64,000 bases of DNA from Actinomycetaceae bacterium (GTDB lineage Bacteria; Actinomycetota; Actinomycetes; Actinomycetales; Actinomycetaceae): contig JAUNVE010000001.1 of assembly GCA_030537795.1 (NCBI GenBank), positions 30,566 through 94,565 on the forward strand, given 5' to 3'. The notes under the pieces are model-generated. The model was not told where the DNA came from and searched no databases. It saw only the letters and a program-made list of their open reading frames with translations. The position numbers and the translations under genes are program-made. Each line of letters begins with the position of its first letter. Positions within the stretch are counted from its first letter, which is position 1. Positions 35,586 to 45,150 of the stretch are shown piece after piece.

Positions 35586-37286
35586 CTATTCGGCGACGAC
35601 AACCGGCACAATCATGGGCCTGCGACGCAGGCGGCGGAAAACCCAGCGGCCGATGACGCGACGCATGGCTTGTTGACAGGTATACGGGTCGGCTTCCGGA
35701 TTCGTCAGAGCCCGCGCAAGCGCGTCGGCGACATCGTCGTGGATATCATCGAAGACGCTGTCTTCTTCTGCCATGCCGACGGCGCGAATAATTGGGCCCG
35801 ACAGAATCGTCTGGTTTTCCAGATCAACCACCGCGAAAATCGAAATGAAGCCTTCTGATCCAAGGACCAGTCGTCCGCGTAGTTCCTCATCGGATATTTC
35901 TCCAATGCTGCGCCCGTCTACATATACGTAGTCGCAGGGAACTTGCCCGACGACGGTGGCTTCACCATCGACCAGATCGACCACCACACCGTCTTCGGCT
36001 AAAGCGACGCGCTCGGCCGGTAGTCCCGTTTTAACGGCTAGTTGACCATTCGCCACCAGGTGGCGAATTTCTCCGTGAATGGGCATCACGTTCTTCGGTT
36101 GCACGATGTTGTAGCAGTAGATCAGCTCTCCAGCAGCCGCGTGGCCGGAAACGTGAACTTTGGCATTGGCTTGGTGCACCACGCGGGCTCCCAGCTTAGT
36201 TAAGCCGTTAATGACGCGGTATACCGAGTTTTCGTTGCCGGGGATAAGCGAGGAAGCGAAAACCACCGTGTCCTCCGGTCCGACCTCGACAAAACGATGG
36301 TGATTTTGGGCGATGCGAGCCAGCGCCGCCATCGGCTCTCCTTGGGAACCGGTAGCCATATATACGCGTTGCTCTGCGGGAAGATCCGCGATTTCACGAT
36401 GAGATACCAGCACGTCGTGGGGAATATCCAGGTATTCCAACTCCTGTGCAATCCTCATATTCCGTTCCATTGAACGCCCGATAAGAGTCACCTTTCGCCC
36501 GGTGGCTACCGCAGCATCAAAGACTTGCTGCACACGATGGACGTGGGAGGCAAAAGATGCCACCACGATTTGTCCGCTGGCGTGTTCAAATACTTCGTTG
36601 AGAACCGGGCCGATTTCACGCTCCGGGGTGACGAATCCGGGAACCTCCGCATTAGTGGAATCAACCAGGAATAAATCGACGCCTTCTTCCCCAAAACGGG
36701 CAAATGATCGCAGATCTGTTAGTCGCCCATCGAGGGGTAGCTGATCCATTTTGAAGTCGCCGGTGATCAAGGCGGTGCCCACTCGTGTGCGAATGAATAC
36801 GGCGAGCGCATCCGGAATCGAGTGCGTCACCGACACGAATTCGCAGTTAAAAGGGGCCAGGTCGATGCGGTCGCCCTCTGAAACCGAGTGGAGCTGGCGA
36901 TTTTTGATGCGGTGCTCATCTAGTTTTGGTTCCAGGAATGCCAGCGTTAGTTCCGAACCATAAATCGGAATATCGGCGCGGTGTTTTAACAGGTACGGTA
37001 CCGCACCAATATGGTCTTCGTGACCATGCGTAAGCACCAGGGCCACGACATCGTCGAGTCGATCTTCAACGGCGCTGAAATCCGGCAGAATGAGGTCGAC
37101 TCCCGGCTGAGTTTCTTCCGGGAACAGGACGCCACAATCGATGATGAGGAGCTTGCCATCGACCTCAAAAACAGTCATATTTCGGCCGATTTCTCCCAGT
37201 CCCCCCAAGGGAGTTATTCGCATTCCATCCTGTGGAGCTGGAGGTGGCTGGGGAAGATCAGAGTACAAAGGCATCATAAAAAACAT
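35586..37286 (-). CDS. rnj: Ribonuclease J
   Basis: Metallo-beta-lactamase/beta-CASP nuclease with 5'-3' exo- and endonuclease activity in mRNA decay and rRNA maturation. The 566-residue protein has the zinc motif HGHEDHIG (about 84-91), the beta-CASP motifs (SFASHVHR, SRGxQ-like ATGSQGEP) and HVSGHA for the third His, followed by the C-terminal dimerisation domain. It has the usual actinobacterial position between dapA and ftsK. No strong ribosome site precedes the ATG; an ATG three codons later is possible. Confidence 0.95.
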   Translation of the reverse strand: MFFMMPLYSDLPQPPPAPQDGMRITPLGGLGEIGRNMTVFEVDGKLLIIDCGVLFPEETQPGVDLILPDFSAVEDRLDDVVALVLTHGHEDHIGAVPYLLKHRADIPIYGSELTLAFLEPKLDEHRIKNRQLHSVSEGDRIDLAPFNCEFVSVTHSIPDALAVFIRTRVGTALITGDFKMDQLPLDGRLTDLRSFARFGEEGVDLFLVDSTNAEVPGFVTPEREIGPVLNEVFEHASGQIVVASFASHVHRVQQVFDAAVATGRKVTLIGRSMERNMRIAQELEYLDIPHDVLVSHREIADLPAEQRVYMATGSQGEPMAALARIAQNHHRFVEVGPEDTVVFASSLIPGNENSVYRVINGLTKLGARVVHQANAKVHVSGHAAAGELIYCYNIVQPKNVMPIHGEIRHLVANGQLAVKTGLPAERVALAEDGVVVDLVDGEATVVGQVPCDYVYVDGRSIGEISDEELRGRLVLGSEGFISIFAVVDLENQTILSGPIIRAVGMAEEDSVFDDIHDDVADALARALTNPEADPYTCQQAMRRVIGRWVFRRLRRRPMIVPVVVAE

Positions 37287-37377
37287 TGTGTCATGAGTTG
37301 TTGCGAACAGTTAAGTTCAGCCGACGCGGCGTTTTTGTGCCCTTGCCCACGCGCAGGGTGGTGCGAGTTCAAAGCTC

Positions 37378-38271
37378 CTAGAGCAGATCGAGATCTGCCA
37401 TGGCTTTCTTCAGCCTCTCCAGCTGCTGCGGTTCGGCCTCAACAAGCGGTAAACGCACCGTCGGTTGCGGTATAACTCCCTGCAAGTGGAGGGCGTGCTT
37501 GGCCAGTACCGCCCCTTGCCCCGTGCCCATAATGGCGCTGACCAGTGGTCGTAGTTGACGGTGGATCTCAAGTGCCGAGGCCGTATCCCCCGCGCGAATG
37601 GCATCAACCATCTGCCGGTAATAGCTGCCCGCTACGTGGCCAACCACTGAGATGACGCCACTGGCACCGCCGTTGAGGAAGCTAAAGTTCAATGCGTCAT
37701 CACCCGAATACCAGGCCATTGCGGTGCGGTCCATCCGTTCCAGTCCCTGTTCGAGGTTGCCGGTGGCATCTTTAACCGCCACTACGCGGTCGTTTTGCGC
37801 CAGGTAATCAAGCGTTTCGTCGGAAAATGCCAAGCCGGTGCGTCCGGGAATGTCATAGAGGGTAACAGGCAAACTAGTCGCCTCGATAATGGCGTCGACG
37901 TGGGCGCGCAAACCGCGCTGCGATGGACGATTGTAGTAGGGCGACACCACAAGCAGGCCATCGGCGCCGCAGTTTTCCGCGCTTTTCGCGATCCGTACCG
38001 CGTGGGCGGTGTCGTTGGATCCGGCGCCGGCCAAAACATATGCGTCATCTCCGACAGCTTCAACCACGGCGCGCGTCAATTCATCTTTTTCCGGCTGATA
38101 AGTAGTCGGCGCCTCTCCGGTCGTACCCGATACAAGAATCGAATCGACTCCCAAATTCACCAGGTGTCGCGCAAGCGACTGAGCCGTCGCAATATCGACA
38201 GACCCCTCGGCGGTGAAGGGCGTAACCATGGCGACACAAACGGTACCTATTGGAGCTGTGACTGTATTCAT
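37378..38271 (-). CDS. dapA: 4-hydroxy-tetrahydrodipicolinate synthase
   Basis: Condenses pyruvate with aspartate semialdehyde in the lysine/diaminopimelate pathway. In the 297-residue TIM barrel the Schiff-base Lys is in VAVKDATGN (about 165), the proton-relay Tyr in VSPYYNRP (about 137) and the GTTGE motif lies near 49-53. TACCAT is exactly six bases before the ATG, with no ribosome site, which suggests a leaderless mRNA separate from the dapB transcript. Confidence 0.96.
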   Translation of the reverse strand: MNTVTAPIGTVCVAMVTPFTAEGSVDIATAQSLARHLVNLGVDSILVSGTTGEAPTTYQPEKDELTRAVVEAVGDDAYVLAGAGSNDTAHAVRIAKSAENCGADGLLVVSPYYNRPSQRGLRAHVDAIIEATSLPVTLYDIPGRTGLAFSDETLDYLAQNDRVVAVKDATGNLEQGLERMDRTAMAWYSGDDALNFSFLNGGASGVISVVGHVAGSYYRQMVDAIRAGDTASALEIHRQLRPLVSAIMGTGQGAVLAKHALHLQGVIPQPTVRLPLVEAEPQQLERLKKAMADLDLL

Positions 38272-38277
38272 ATACTC

Positions 38278-38283
38278 ATGGTA
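38278..38283 (-). promoter_or_regulatory. -10 hexamer TACCAT of dapA, likely leaderless
   Basis: TACCAT on the minus strand ends six bases before the dapA ATG. Confidence 0.5.
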
Positions 38284-38373
38284 GCGTCAATATCGCCAAC
38301 AGGTCCTCTCCGTCCGGGGGTTGATCGACAAGCCGGTCTCTGCGACCGCCTCCGGCGTAAGATTTCGCCGCCG

Positions 38374-38892
38374 CTACTGCCCCAGTTGCGCCCACCACAG
38401 GTGTTGCGAAATGCGGTGAGGTCCAACTGGCAGCACGCGCTGGAGCCCGCCGGGCCGCAAACCGGCTTCGTGAAAAAGACGAATCCGTGCATCATCACCG
38501 GCAATAATCCAGGTGGAAACGATGTGTGCGCCCTCTTCGATCGCTAGGTCCGTACAGGCTGCCAGCAGGCGCGAGCGGTGCCCTTCACCCACCGCTGACG
38601 CTTCGACCTCCAAAGCGATAATCTCAATCCCCGGTTGCGACAGCCACTCATTTCCCTCTACCGGTTGAGATGGGACGGTGGCGCTGAAACCGACTACTCG
38701 TCCACCATTCAGTGCGCTCAGTACGCGATACCCCGGTTGCGCAGGCCGCGCAATGGTTTGTTCCCAGGTGCGCGTCATGGCATCAGTGTCGAGTTGCAAG
38801 TCACCGCCGAGTGGGCCGTCGACGCCCTGTTGGAGAGAGTCAAGCATGGCGGCTGTTTGGATCCGGGTAATGATGGAAGCGTCAGCAATCAC
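38374..38892 (-). CDS. GNAT-family acetyltransferase, start uncertain
   Basis: A GNAT-fold acetyltransferase with the acetyl-CoA loop as VGEGHRSRL (Q/RxxGxG/A-like) and the ALEVEASAVG strand before it. The GTG given here yields 172 residues, but the first beta strand of the fold (VRPAV) is encoded just upstream, in the same frame, together with a plausible N-terminal segment SDTHAHPTPDRS. That frame runs back without interruption to the dapB stop (TAG at 38956-38958), and has no ATG, GTG or TTG before 38892; a CTG (38943) or ATT (38949) with AGGAG before it are candidates. The substrate is unknown. Confidence 0.65.
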   Translation of the reverse strand: MIADASIITRIQTAAMLDSLQQGVDGPLGGDLQLDTDAMTRTWEQTIARPAQPGYRVLSALNGGRVVGFSATVPSQPVEGNEWLSQPGIEIIALEVEASAVGEGHRSRLLAACTDLAIEEGAHIVSTWIIAGDDARIRLFHEAGLRPGGLQRVLPVGPHRISQHLWWAQLGQ

Positions 38893-38955
38893 TGCTGGGC
38901 GTACCGAACGATCCGGGGTCGGATGCGCATGCGTATCAGACAGGTCAATCAGCTC

Positions 38956-39699
38956 CTATCGCAGTGAAATCAGTTGTTCAAGCCCCACGGTCAAACCGGG
39001 TCGTTTACCCACTTCGCGCACAGCCATCAGCACGCCGGGCATAAACGAAATGCGATCAAAAGAGTCGGTGCGGATCGTCAGTGTTTCTCCCGCGTTGCCG
39101 AATAAAATCTCTTCGTGAGCAACCAGTCCGCGCAGGCGAACCGCATGGACTGGCACACCGTCAATGGTGCCGCCGCGTGTGCCGTGGGGGTCGGTCTCGG
39201 TGGCATCCGGAGCGGGGTCAACTCCCGCTGCTGATCGAGCCTTCGCAATTTTTGAGGCCGTAGTGGCAGCGGTTCCCGACGGTGCATCAACCTTGTTTGG
39301 GTGGTGAAGTTCGATGACCTCAACGGACTCAAATAACGGTGCGGCCAGTGCCGCAAATTCCATCGCCACCACGGCCGACAGCGCGAAGTTCGGGGCGATG
39401 AATACATTCGCCTGCCCATCCGCAATAGCCTGTCTTACTCGTGCGTACCTCTCTTCATCCCATCCGGTTGTTCCCACCACCACGTGGACGCCGAGTTCGA
39501 CCAGTGCCAATACGTTGTTCAGCGTTTGGCTTGGCACCGTAAAATCTACCGCCACCTGCGCATCATTCAGCGTATCTTTCGAAATAGCATCGCCTTCATC
39601 TAGGCGCGCTACCAACTCCAGGTCCTCGGCGGCCTCAACCGCTTCACACACTGTCTGTCCCATGCGCCCGCGGGCACCAATTACTGCAACTTTAGTCAT
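38956..39699 (-). CDS. dapB: 4-hydroxy-tetrahydrodipicolinate reductase
   Basis: NAD(P)H-dependent step after DapA in diaminopimelate synthesis. The 247-residue protein has the Rossmann motif GARGRMGQT (about 8-16), the active-site ELHHPNKVDAPSGTA (His pair and Lys), and GTRGG near 169. TAGGGT lies six bases before the ATG, so the mRNA is probably leaderless. The GNAT gene follows in the same frame; dapA comes next. Confidence 0.95.
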   Translation of the reverse strand: MTKVAVIGARGRMGQTVCEAVEAAEDLELVARLDEGDAISKDTLNDAQVAVDFTVPSQTLNNVLALVELGVHVVVGTTGWDEERYARVRQAIADGQANVFIAPNFALSAVVAMEFAALAAPLFESVEVIELHHPNKVDAPSGTAATTASKIAKARSAAGVDPAPDATETDPHGTRGGTIDGVPVHAVRLRGLVAHEEILFGNAGETLTIRTDSFDRISFMPGVLMAVREVGKRPGLTVGLEQLISLR

Positions 39700-39705
39700 A
39701 TACCT

Positions 39706-39711
39706 ACCCTA
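39706..39711 (-). promoter_or_regulatory. -10 hexamer TAGGGT of dapB, likely leaderless
   Basis: TAGGGT on the minus strand ends six bases before the dapB ATG; no ribosome site is present. Confidence 0.5.
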
Positions 39712-39823
39712 AAGGATGGTTACTGTATCGCGCGCAATATAGCCACCGGAGAGGCATCGCTACCGGCTGGCTACCGCGAGTTGAGGACTGAATATGATCT
39801 GGATTTAGAGGATCAGCGGAGGC

Positions 39824-41152
39824 TCACAGCGGAGACACAACCGATCGACACCACGGTTCAGCCAACAAATCGCGAGCCATCTGGGCAACATCCGCAGCGG
39901 TGATTTCACGGATACGGTTTAAGGTCACTTCCAGTGGCATAAAGCGTCCGTGAATAATCTCCGAACGACCTAGTCGCGTCATCCGCGCGCTGGAATCCTC
40001 CAACCCCAGTGCCACCGCACCGCGCAACTGCCCCTGCACGCGCCGAAGTTCCGCATCGGTAGCTCCAGCTTCGGCGAGATCCTCCAACTGGGCGCGCATC
40101 AGTTTCTCTACCTCCCCTATATGCTGGGGTGCGCATCCGGCATACATGCCAAAATAGCCGGTGTCGGTATAGGCCGTATCGAATGCGTAGGTGGTGTAGG
40201 CCAGTCCGCGACGTTCACGAATCTCCTGGAAGAGTCGAGACGACATTGAACTTCCGAGGATCGATAGAAGAACGGATAAAGCTGGACGTCGGTCATCATT
40301 GGCATTAATGCAGCGACTTCCGACAATAATATGTGCCTGTTCACCCGGTTTACGCTGGATTTCTTCACGTGAATCAAAAGTGGGGGCGTAATCGGCGGGC
40401 TCGCTCGGGCGAGTAGCGGTAGGCACCGCACCGGCTGCTTGCGACCAATGGGTTTGAGCCAGCGATTGGCTGACGAGTTCGCATAGCGAATCGTGGTTGA
40501 CTGCGCCGGCTGCCGCAATAACGAGGGAAGTTGAACGGTAACTATTGTGGTAAAACTGCAGGACTCCGTCACGGGTGGCAGCTGAAACGGTTTCACTAGT
40601 TCCGCCGATGGGGCGTCCCAACGGGTGGTCACCAAAGACAGCGCGCGCAAAGTTTTCGTGGACGACCTCCATAGGATCGTCATTTCCCATTGCGATTTCG
40701 TCGAGAATCACACCGCGTTCTCGCTCAAATTCGCGCTGGTCCAAAGAGGACGAAGTAATCATATCGATTAATACTTCGACGGCCATAGGCAAGTCAGAGC
40801 CGAGAACTCGCGCCCAGTAATACGTGTATTCTTTAGTGGTTCCGGCATTGGATTCGCCGCCAACTTCATCGAAGGCGTTGGCAATATCCTGAGCTGAGCG
40901 CGTCGGTGTGCCCTTAAATAAGAGGTGTTCAAGAAAGTGGGTCGAACCGGCCTCCCCGTCCGTCTCATCGCGAGACCCAGCCGGGCACCATGCGGAAATA
41001 CTGACCGACCGTTGGGCGGGCACATGCTGAGTCAGCACGCGCACACCCCCCGGTAGGATCGTTCGCTTGATCGTTGTATCGTCGTCAAGCAGGGTAAGTG
41101 TCGCCAGCTTACTCGTTGAAGCAACGAGTGGTAGCGACTGGATGTTACTCAT
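39824..41152 (-). CDS. M16 family zinc peptidase
   Basis: A 442-residue insulinase-family protein related to mitochondrial processing peptidase and B. subtilis YmxG-type proteins. The inverted zinc motif HFLEH (HxxEH, about 72-76) is intact, with the second Glu of the site about 75 residues downstream (EFERERGVILDEI). The RRGLAYTTYAF segment in the second half is the family's R/Y substrate site. The gene normally sits between pnp and dapB in actinobacteria. The ATG overlaps the stop of the membrane-protein gene by eight bases, which favours it over an ATG five codons earlier. Confidence 0.88.
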   Translation of the reverse strand: MSNIQSLPLVASTSKLATLTLLDDDTTIKRTILPGGVRVLTQHVPAQRSVSISAWCPAGSRDETDGEAGSTHFLEHLLFKGTPTRSAQDIANAFDEVGGESNAGTTKEYTYYWARVLGSDLPMAVEVLIDMITSSSLDQREFERERGVILDEIAMGNDDPMEVVHENFARAVFGDHPLGRPIGGTSETVSAATRDGVLQFYHNSYRSTSLVIAAAGAVNHDSLCELVSQSLAQTHWSQAAGAVPTATRPSEPADYAPTFDSREEIQRKPGEQAHIIVGSRCINANDDRRPALSVLLSILGSSMSSRLFQEIRERRGLAYTTYAFDTAYTDTGYFGMYAGCAPQHIGEVEKLMRAQLEDLAEAGATDAELRRVQGQLRGAVALGLEDSSARMTRLGRSEIIHGRFMPLEVTLNRIREITAADVAQMARDLLAEPWCRSVVSPL

Positions 41153-41966
41153 CCGTGTCGGATTCACCTTTCACGCGGCGAGGGGCCGCTTTAATATCAC
41201 CGCTGCCACCGAGCATGGGTTCTTCATCTGGGGAGTGGTGATGCTCTTCGCCAACATAAGGGGTTTCTTTGTCATCGCGAGCCTTTTCGTGCCCGATATA
41301 GGGGGTTTCTTTCCCGGTTGCTTTCATGTCCTCTGCACTCCTTACAGTATTTTCTCGGGAAGAGTGAGTCACTGCCAGGGTACCCCTTTCATCATCGGTT
41401 TCGGAATTGCTAACCGCCCGTGATTGTATTGCAGAATCCGAATCAACAGAACGCGCTTGCGACTGCGTCGCAGAGCTTGTTTTCAGCTCCGGCGAGGCGG
41501 TAGCTGGCTCCTGCGGCCGGGATTGGGTTTCCTGCTGCTTTTGTACTTGAGTGACCTTCTTGGCCGCAGTTGGTACGGCTCCAGTCAGGCCGAGAATAAG
41601 TGCAATAAACATGGCCACCGCCACGGCCCCGAATTGAAATACCGGAAGCGACAGCTGCGCCGGGGTGGCCTGCTGTCCAAAAGCTAAAGAAATCGCCCAA
41701 ATCAATGTCGCAGAGGCGGCAGATGCTATGAGCAACACGAGATAGAACAGGCGCGGCGCGATATTCCAGATGCCGCGTACCAAGGCAACAAACATAGCCA
41801 GTACGAGCGCCGGAAGTGCAATAAAACCAAGGTTGAGCAAAGCGAAACTCATGTTGAAAGAATTCGGATTCATGGTGGACAGCTCGGGACTATAGAGCAA
41901 ATACACCATCACGAAATCAATGATGAGCATGGCAGCAAAGACGAAGAAATCGGTAAAGCGGCGCAT
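41145..41966 (-). CDS. Four-helix membrane protein with KETPYxG tail
   Basis: A 273-residue protein with four hydrophobic helices in the first ~150 residues, followed by a long polar tail rich in Gln, Ser, Asp and Glu. Near the end two copies of KETPY[IV]G lie 14 residues apart, followed by a His run and an acidic end. AAGGAAG precedes the ATG chosen here; a TTG six codons earlier is weaker. Its stop overlaps the start of the M16 peptidase gene, so the two are translationally coupled, and the membrane protein may position or regulate the peptidase. I do not recognise the family. Confidence 0.7.
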   Translation of the reverse strand: MRRFTDFFVFAAMLIIDFVMVYLLYSPELSTMNPNSFNMSFALLNLGFIALPALVLAMFVALVRGIWNIAPRLFYLVLLIASAASATLIWAISLAFGQQATPAQLSLPVFQFGAVAVAMFIALILGLTGAVPTAAKKVTQVQKQQETQSRPQEPATASPELKTSSATQSQARSVDSDSAIQSRAVSNSETDDERGTLAVTHSSRENTVRSAEDMKATGKETPYIGHEKARDDKETPYVGEEHHHSPDEEPMLGGSGDIKAAPRRVKGESDTDE

Positions 41967-42020
41967 AAAACTTCCTTGTGTCAATTGGGTGCTAACAGTC
42001 TAACGGTTCGATATGCAACA

Positions 42021-42050
42021 CGCGGGGCCAACCGTGTGGCTGGCCCCGCG
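42021..42050 (-). terminator. Strong stem-loop after pnp
   Basis: CGCGGGGCCA/TGGCCCCGCG is a perfect 10-bp GC-rich stem with a 10-base loop, 18 bases beyond the pnp stop. The following bases (TGTTGC) are only modestly U-rich, so it may stop transcription or protect the 3' end. Confidence 0.65.
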
Positions 42051-42068
42051 CCTCAGCATCAACGAGTG

Positions 42069-44444
42069 TTAGTCGTCGTCTCGGTTGCGACGTGTACGTG
42101 AACGCTGCCGGCGTTGGCGGCCTCGTCCACGGTCGTTACCATCATTGTCTTTGCGGTCGTTGCGATCATTGCGATCGCCTCGCCCACGGCCTCGTCCGCG
42201 AGAAGAACGCTGTTCGTTTTCCTCGGAATTGTGCGAATCGCCGTTCTCGTCTGCATCGCCATCGTCTTCGACGACAGCGTGGAGAGAGAGTTTACCTCGC
42301 GAATCAACTTCTGCGATTTCAACTTCCAGCTGCTGCCCGACCTGGACGACGTCGTCGACCGAGTCGATGCGCTTACCACCGACGAGACGGCGGACCTGGC
42401 TAATATGCAGAAGCCCGTCCTTGCCGGGAGTGAGCGAAACGAACGCACCGAAGGAGGTCGTCTTAACGACGGTTCCCACATAGCGCTCCCCCACCTCGGG
42501 TAGCTGCGGATTAGCGATGGCGTTAACCATATTGCGCGCCGCTTCGGCAGATTCGCCGGTTTCGGCTCCGATGTAGACGGTGCCGTCGTCCTCGATGGTG
42601 AGATCTGCTCCGGTGTCTTCCTGGATCTGGTTAATCATCTTGCCCTTGGGGCCGATCACTTCACCAATCTTTTCAACAGGTACCTGGACGGTGATGATCC
42701 GCGGAGCATGCTTCGACATAGCGTCGGGCTCTGGGATCGCCTGGTTAATGAGATCAAGAATCGCGAACCGGGCATCGCGCGCCTGGGCGAGCGCTCCCTT
42801 GAGAACTTCGGAGTCAATGCCATCCAGCTTAGTATCGAGTTGTAGCGCAGTGATGAAGTCGCGAGTGCCGGCTACCTTGAAGTCCATATCGCCAAAGCCG
42901 TCCTCGATGCCGAGAATATCGGTGAGGGTGACTGACTTCTGTTCGCCGTCGACTGCTCCCGTGATGAGCCCCATGGCGATGCCGGCTACGGCGGCACGCA
43001 GCGGCACACCTGCCTGCAGAAGCGACAGGGTGGATGCGCATACCGAGCCCATTGACGTCGAACCATTTGACCCCAGAGCTTCCGATACCTGACGGATCGC
43101 ATAGGGGAAGTCGGTGCGGCTCGGTAGGACGGGTACGAGAGCACGTTCAGCCAGAGCGCCGTGACCGATTTCGCGGCGCTTGGGTGACCCCACGCGGCCG
43201 GTTTCACCGGTGGAGTACGGCGGGAAGTTGTACTGGTGCATATAGCGCTTCGAATCCACCGGAGAGAGGTTATCGAGCTGCTGTTCCATGCGCAGCATAT
43301 TCAGCGTGGTAACACCGAGAATCTGGGTTTCACCGCGTTGGAATAGGGCTGAGCCATGCACTCGAGGAAGAACTTCAACTTCCGCAGACAAAGAGCGAAT
43401 ATCGGTGGGCTGGCGTCCATCAATGCGGATTCCTTCACGCAGAACGCGTGAACGCACGAGTTCCTTTTCCAGGGCGCGGAAAGCAGCCTTCAGATCCTTC
43501 TCCTGCTCTTCAAACTTTTCTTCCAAAGATTCGAGCATCTGGGTCTGGATTTCATCGATGCGGTCTTCCCGCTCAAGCTTGCCAGCAATGGTCAAAGCCT
43601 TGGCGAGATCGTCCTTAACGGCCTTCTCGACAGCTTCATAGTGTTCATCTTGGAAATCAAGGAACAGCGGGAACTCAACGGTTTCCTTGGCGGCCTTTTC
43701 CGCTACTTCGCGCTGGGCTTCGCACAGTTGGCGAATAATGGGTTTGGCGGCTTCGAGACCATCGGCCACAACGTCCTCTGTAGGCGCGGTGCCACCGTTA
43801 GCGATGAGGTCCACCATTTCGTCGCCGCCACCGGCCTCCACCATCATAATGGCAACGTCATCTTCAACGACGCGTCCGGCGACAACGATATTGAAGGTCG
43901 AGCGCTCCATTTCGGAGTAGCGCGGGAATGCTACCCACTGCCCGTCAATGAGGGCGAGGCGGGTGCCACCGATCGGACCCGAAAACGGAAGCCCGGAAAT
44001 CTGTGTCGACATCGATGCCGCGTTAATTGCAAGCACGTCGTACGCATCGTCAGGGTTGATCGCAAGGATTGTCTCGACAACCTGGACCTCGTTACGCAAT
44101 CCCTTAACGAAGGCGGGACGCAGAGGCCGGTCAATGAGACGGCAGGCAAGAATTGCATCGGTACCGGGCCGGCCTTCGCGGCGGAAGAATGAGCCGGGAA
44201 TCTTGCCGGCGGCATACTGACGTTCCTCGACGTCAACGGTCAGCGGGAAGAAATCGAACTGATCCTTGGGGTGCTTACCAACGGTGGTAGCGGAAAGGAT
44301 CGCGGTTTCATCATCGAGGTAGGCCATCGCTGAACCGGCGGCCTGACGAGCCAAACGACCCGTTTCAAAGCGGACAACACGCTTGCCGAATTTACCGTTA
44401 TCAATTACGGCTTCGGCTGCGGTGATGTCATCTCCTTCCATCAT
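42069..44444 (-). CDS. pnp: Polyribonucleotide nucleotidyltransferase
   Basis: 3'-5' phosphorolytic exoribonuclease/polymerase (791 residues, within the long actinobacterial size). Two RNase PH domains come first, with FFRREGRPG and the catalytic-site segment [10 protein letters not shown], followed by a KH domain ([12 protein letters not shown], about 594) and an S1 domain (from about 652). The C-terminal ~55 residues are a run of Arg, Asp, Asn and Gly, probably disordered and RNA-binding. A TAGGAG ribosome site precedes the ATG. It follows rpsO in the usual rpsO-pnp pair, with a stem-loop between them. Confidence 0.97.
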   Translation of the reverse strand: MMEGDDITAAEAVIDNGKFGKRVVRFETGRLARQAAGSAMAYLDDETAILSATTVGKHPKDQFDFFPLTVDVEERQYAAGKIPGSFFRREGRPGTDAILACRLIDRPLRPAFVKGLRNEVQVVETILAINPDDAYDVLAINAASMSTQISGLPFSGPIGGTRLALIDGQWVAFPRYSEMERSTFNIVVAGRVVEDDVAIMMVEAGGGDEMVDLIANGGTAPTEDVVADGLEAAKPIIRQLCEAQREVAEKAAKETVEFPLFLDFQDEHYEAVEKAVKDDLAKALTIAGKLEREDRIDEIQTQMLESLEEKFEEQEKDLKAAFRALEKELVRSRVLREGIRIDGRQPTDIRSLSAEVEVLPRVHGSALFQRGETQILGVTTLNMLRMEQQLDNLSPVDSKRYMHQYNFPPYSTGETGRVGSPKRREIGHGALAERALVPVLPSRTDFPYAIRQVSEALGSNGSTSMGSVCASTLSLLQAGVPLRAAVAGIAMGLITGAVDGEQKSVTLTDILGIEDGFGDMDFKVAGTRDFITALQLDTKLDGIDSEVLKGALAQARDARFAILDLINQAIPEPDAMSKHAPRIITVQVPVEKIGEVIGPKGKMINQIQEDTGADLTIEDDGTVYIGAETGESAEAARNMVNAIANPQLPEVGERYVGTVVKTTSFGAFVSLTPGKDGLLHISQVRRLVGGKRIDSVDDVVQVGQQLEVEIAEVDSRGKLSLHAVVEDDGDADENGDSHNSEENEQRSSRGRGRGRGDRNDRNDRKDNDGNDRGRGRQRRQRSRTRRNRDDD

Positions 44445-44593
44445 GGAAGTCTCCTATCTGTAGGTTCTATCGTGACTATCGCGCGCGTCGGCCATCGATT
44501 GAGACCCACAGACACTCTGTTCCGGAGGCCACCACCGAAGACCGCTCGCACTGCGAGATGATCACGCTGTTACGTGTGTGGTGAATGCGAAAG

Positions 44594-44622
44594 CGGCCCG
44601 GCTCCAATGTGGAGTCGGGCCG
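44594..44622 (-). terminator. Stem-loop between rpsO and pnp
   Basis: A long 13-bp stem (CGGCCCG...CGGGCCG outer arms, one G-T pair) with a 3-base loop, starting 8 bases after the rpsO stop. The bases after it (CTTTCG) are weakly U-rich. In other bacteria an RNase III-cut or attenuating hairpin sits at this place. Confidence 0.6.
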
Positions 44623-44629
44623 ATCGTAA

Positions 44630-44899
44630 TCAGCGACGCAGACCCAGGCGGGCGATCAGTGAACGGTAGCGTTCAATATCGATATCCGCGAGGTATCCGA
44701 GCAAACGACGACGCTTACCCACCAGCAGCATCAATCCGCGGCGAGAATGGTGGTCGTGCTTATGAGTCTTGAAGTGTTCGGTCAGGTCCTTGATCCTCTG
44801 AGTGAGTAGCGCGACCTGTACTTCTGGGGACCCCGTGTCGCCCTCGTGAGTTGCGTACTCTTTGATGATTTGTTCTTTGACATCTTTACTAAGCGCCAT
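44630..44899 (-). CDS. rpsO: 30S ribosomal protein S15
   Basis: The 89-residue primary-binding protein of the 30S platform. It matches the family over its whole length ([40 protein letters not shown]). The ATG follows GGAGAA; longer upstream frames were rejected because S15 starts here in all bacteria. It is the first gene of the rpsO-pnp unit. Confidence 0.98.
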   Translation of the reverse strand: MALSKDVKEQIIKEYATHEGDTGSPEVQVALLTQRIKDLTEHFKTHKHDHHSRRGLMLLVGKRRRLLGYLADIDIERYRSLIARLGLRR

Positions 44900-45071
44900 G
44901 GGTTCTCCATCTACTCGTTGCACGGAGCACCGGGGCATGTTCTCCCGGGCATGAGGCATCCGTGGCCGATCTACGGCACCACTCAGGCTATCACGAAGCG
45001 CCGATTGACTCCGATTTAGCACGAGCAAAAACCCGCCACTAGCGGGTGATATTCCACACGTCATACGGGTG

Positions 45072-45100
45072 GGCTCTGCCCGGCATAGGTAGGCTCTGCC
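45072..45100. repeat. Two direct GGCTCTGCC repeats upstream of rpsO
   Basis: Identical 9-base copies lie at 45072-45080 and 45092-45100, exactly 20 bases apart, in the 251-base gap between ribF and rpsO. Two-helical-turn spacing would suit a dimeric regulator, but this is only a possibility. The rest of the gap shows nothing distinct. Confidence 0.3.
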
Positions 45101-45150
45101 TCATCACTGTCCGCTAGCGCCACGAATGCCAGTCCAGTAGCTCATGGCAG

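Noticed and set aside
42085..42483. Plus-strand frames opposite the pnp tail, Arg/Ser-rich
   Set aside because: These arise from the repetitive Arg/Asp codons of the PNPase tail; no independent support.
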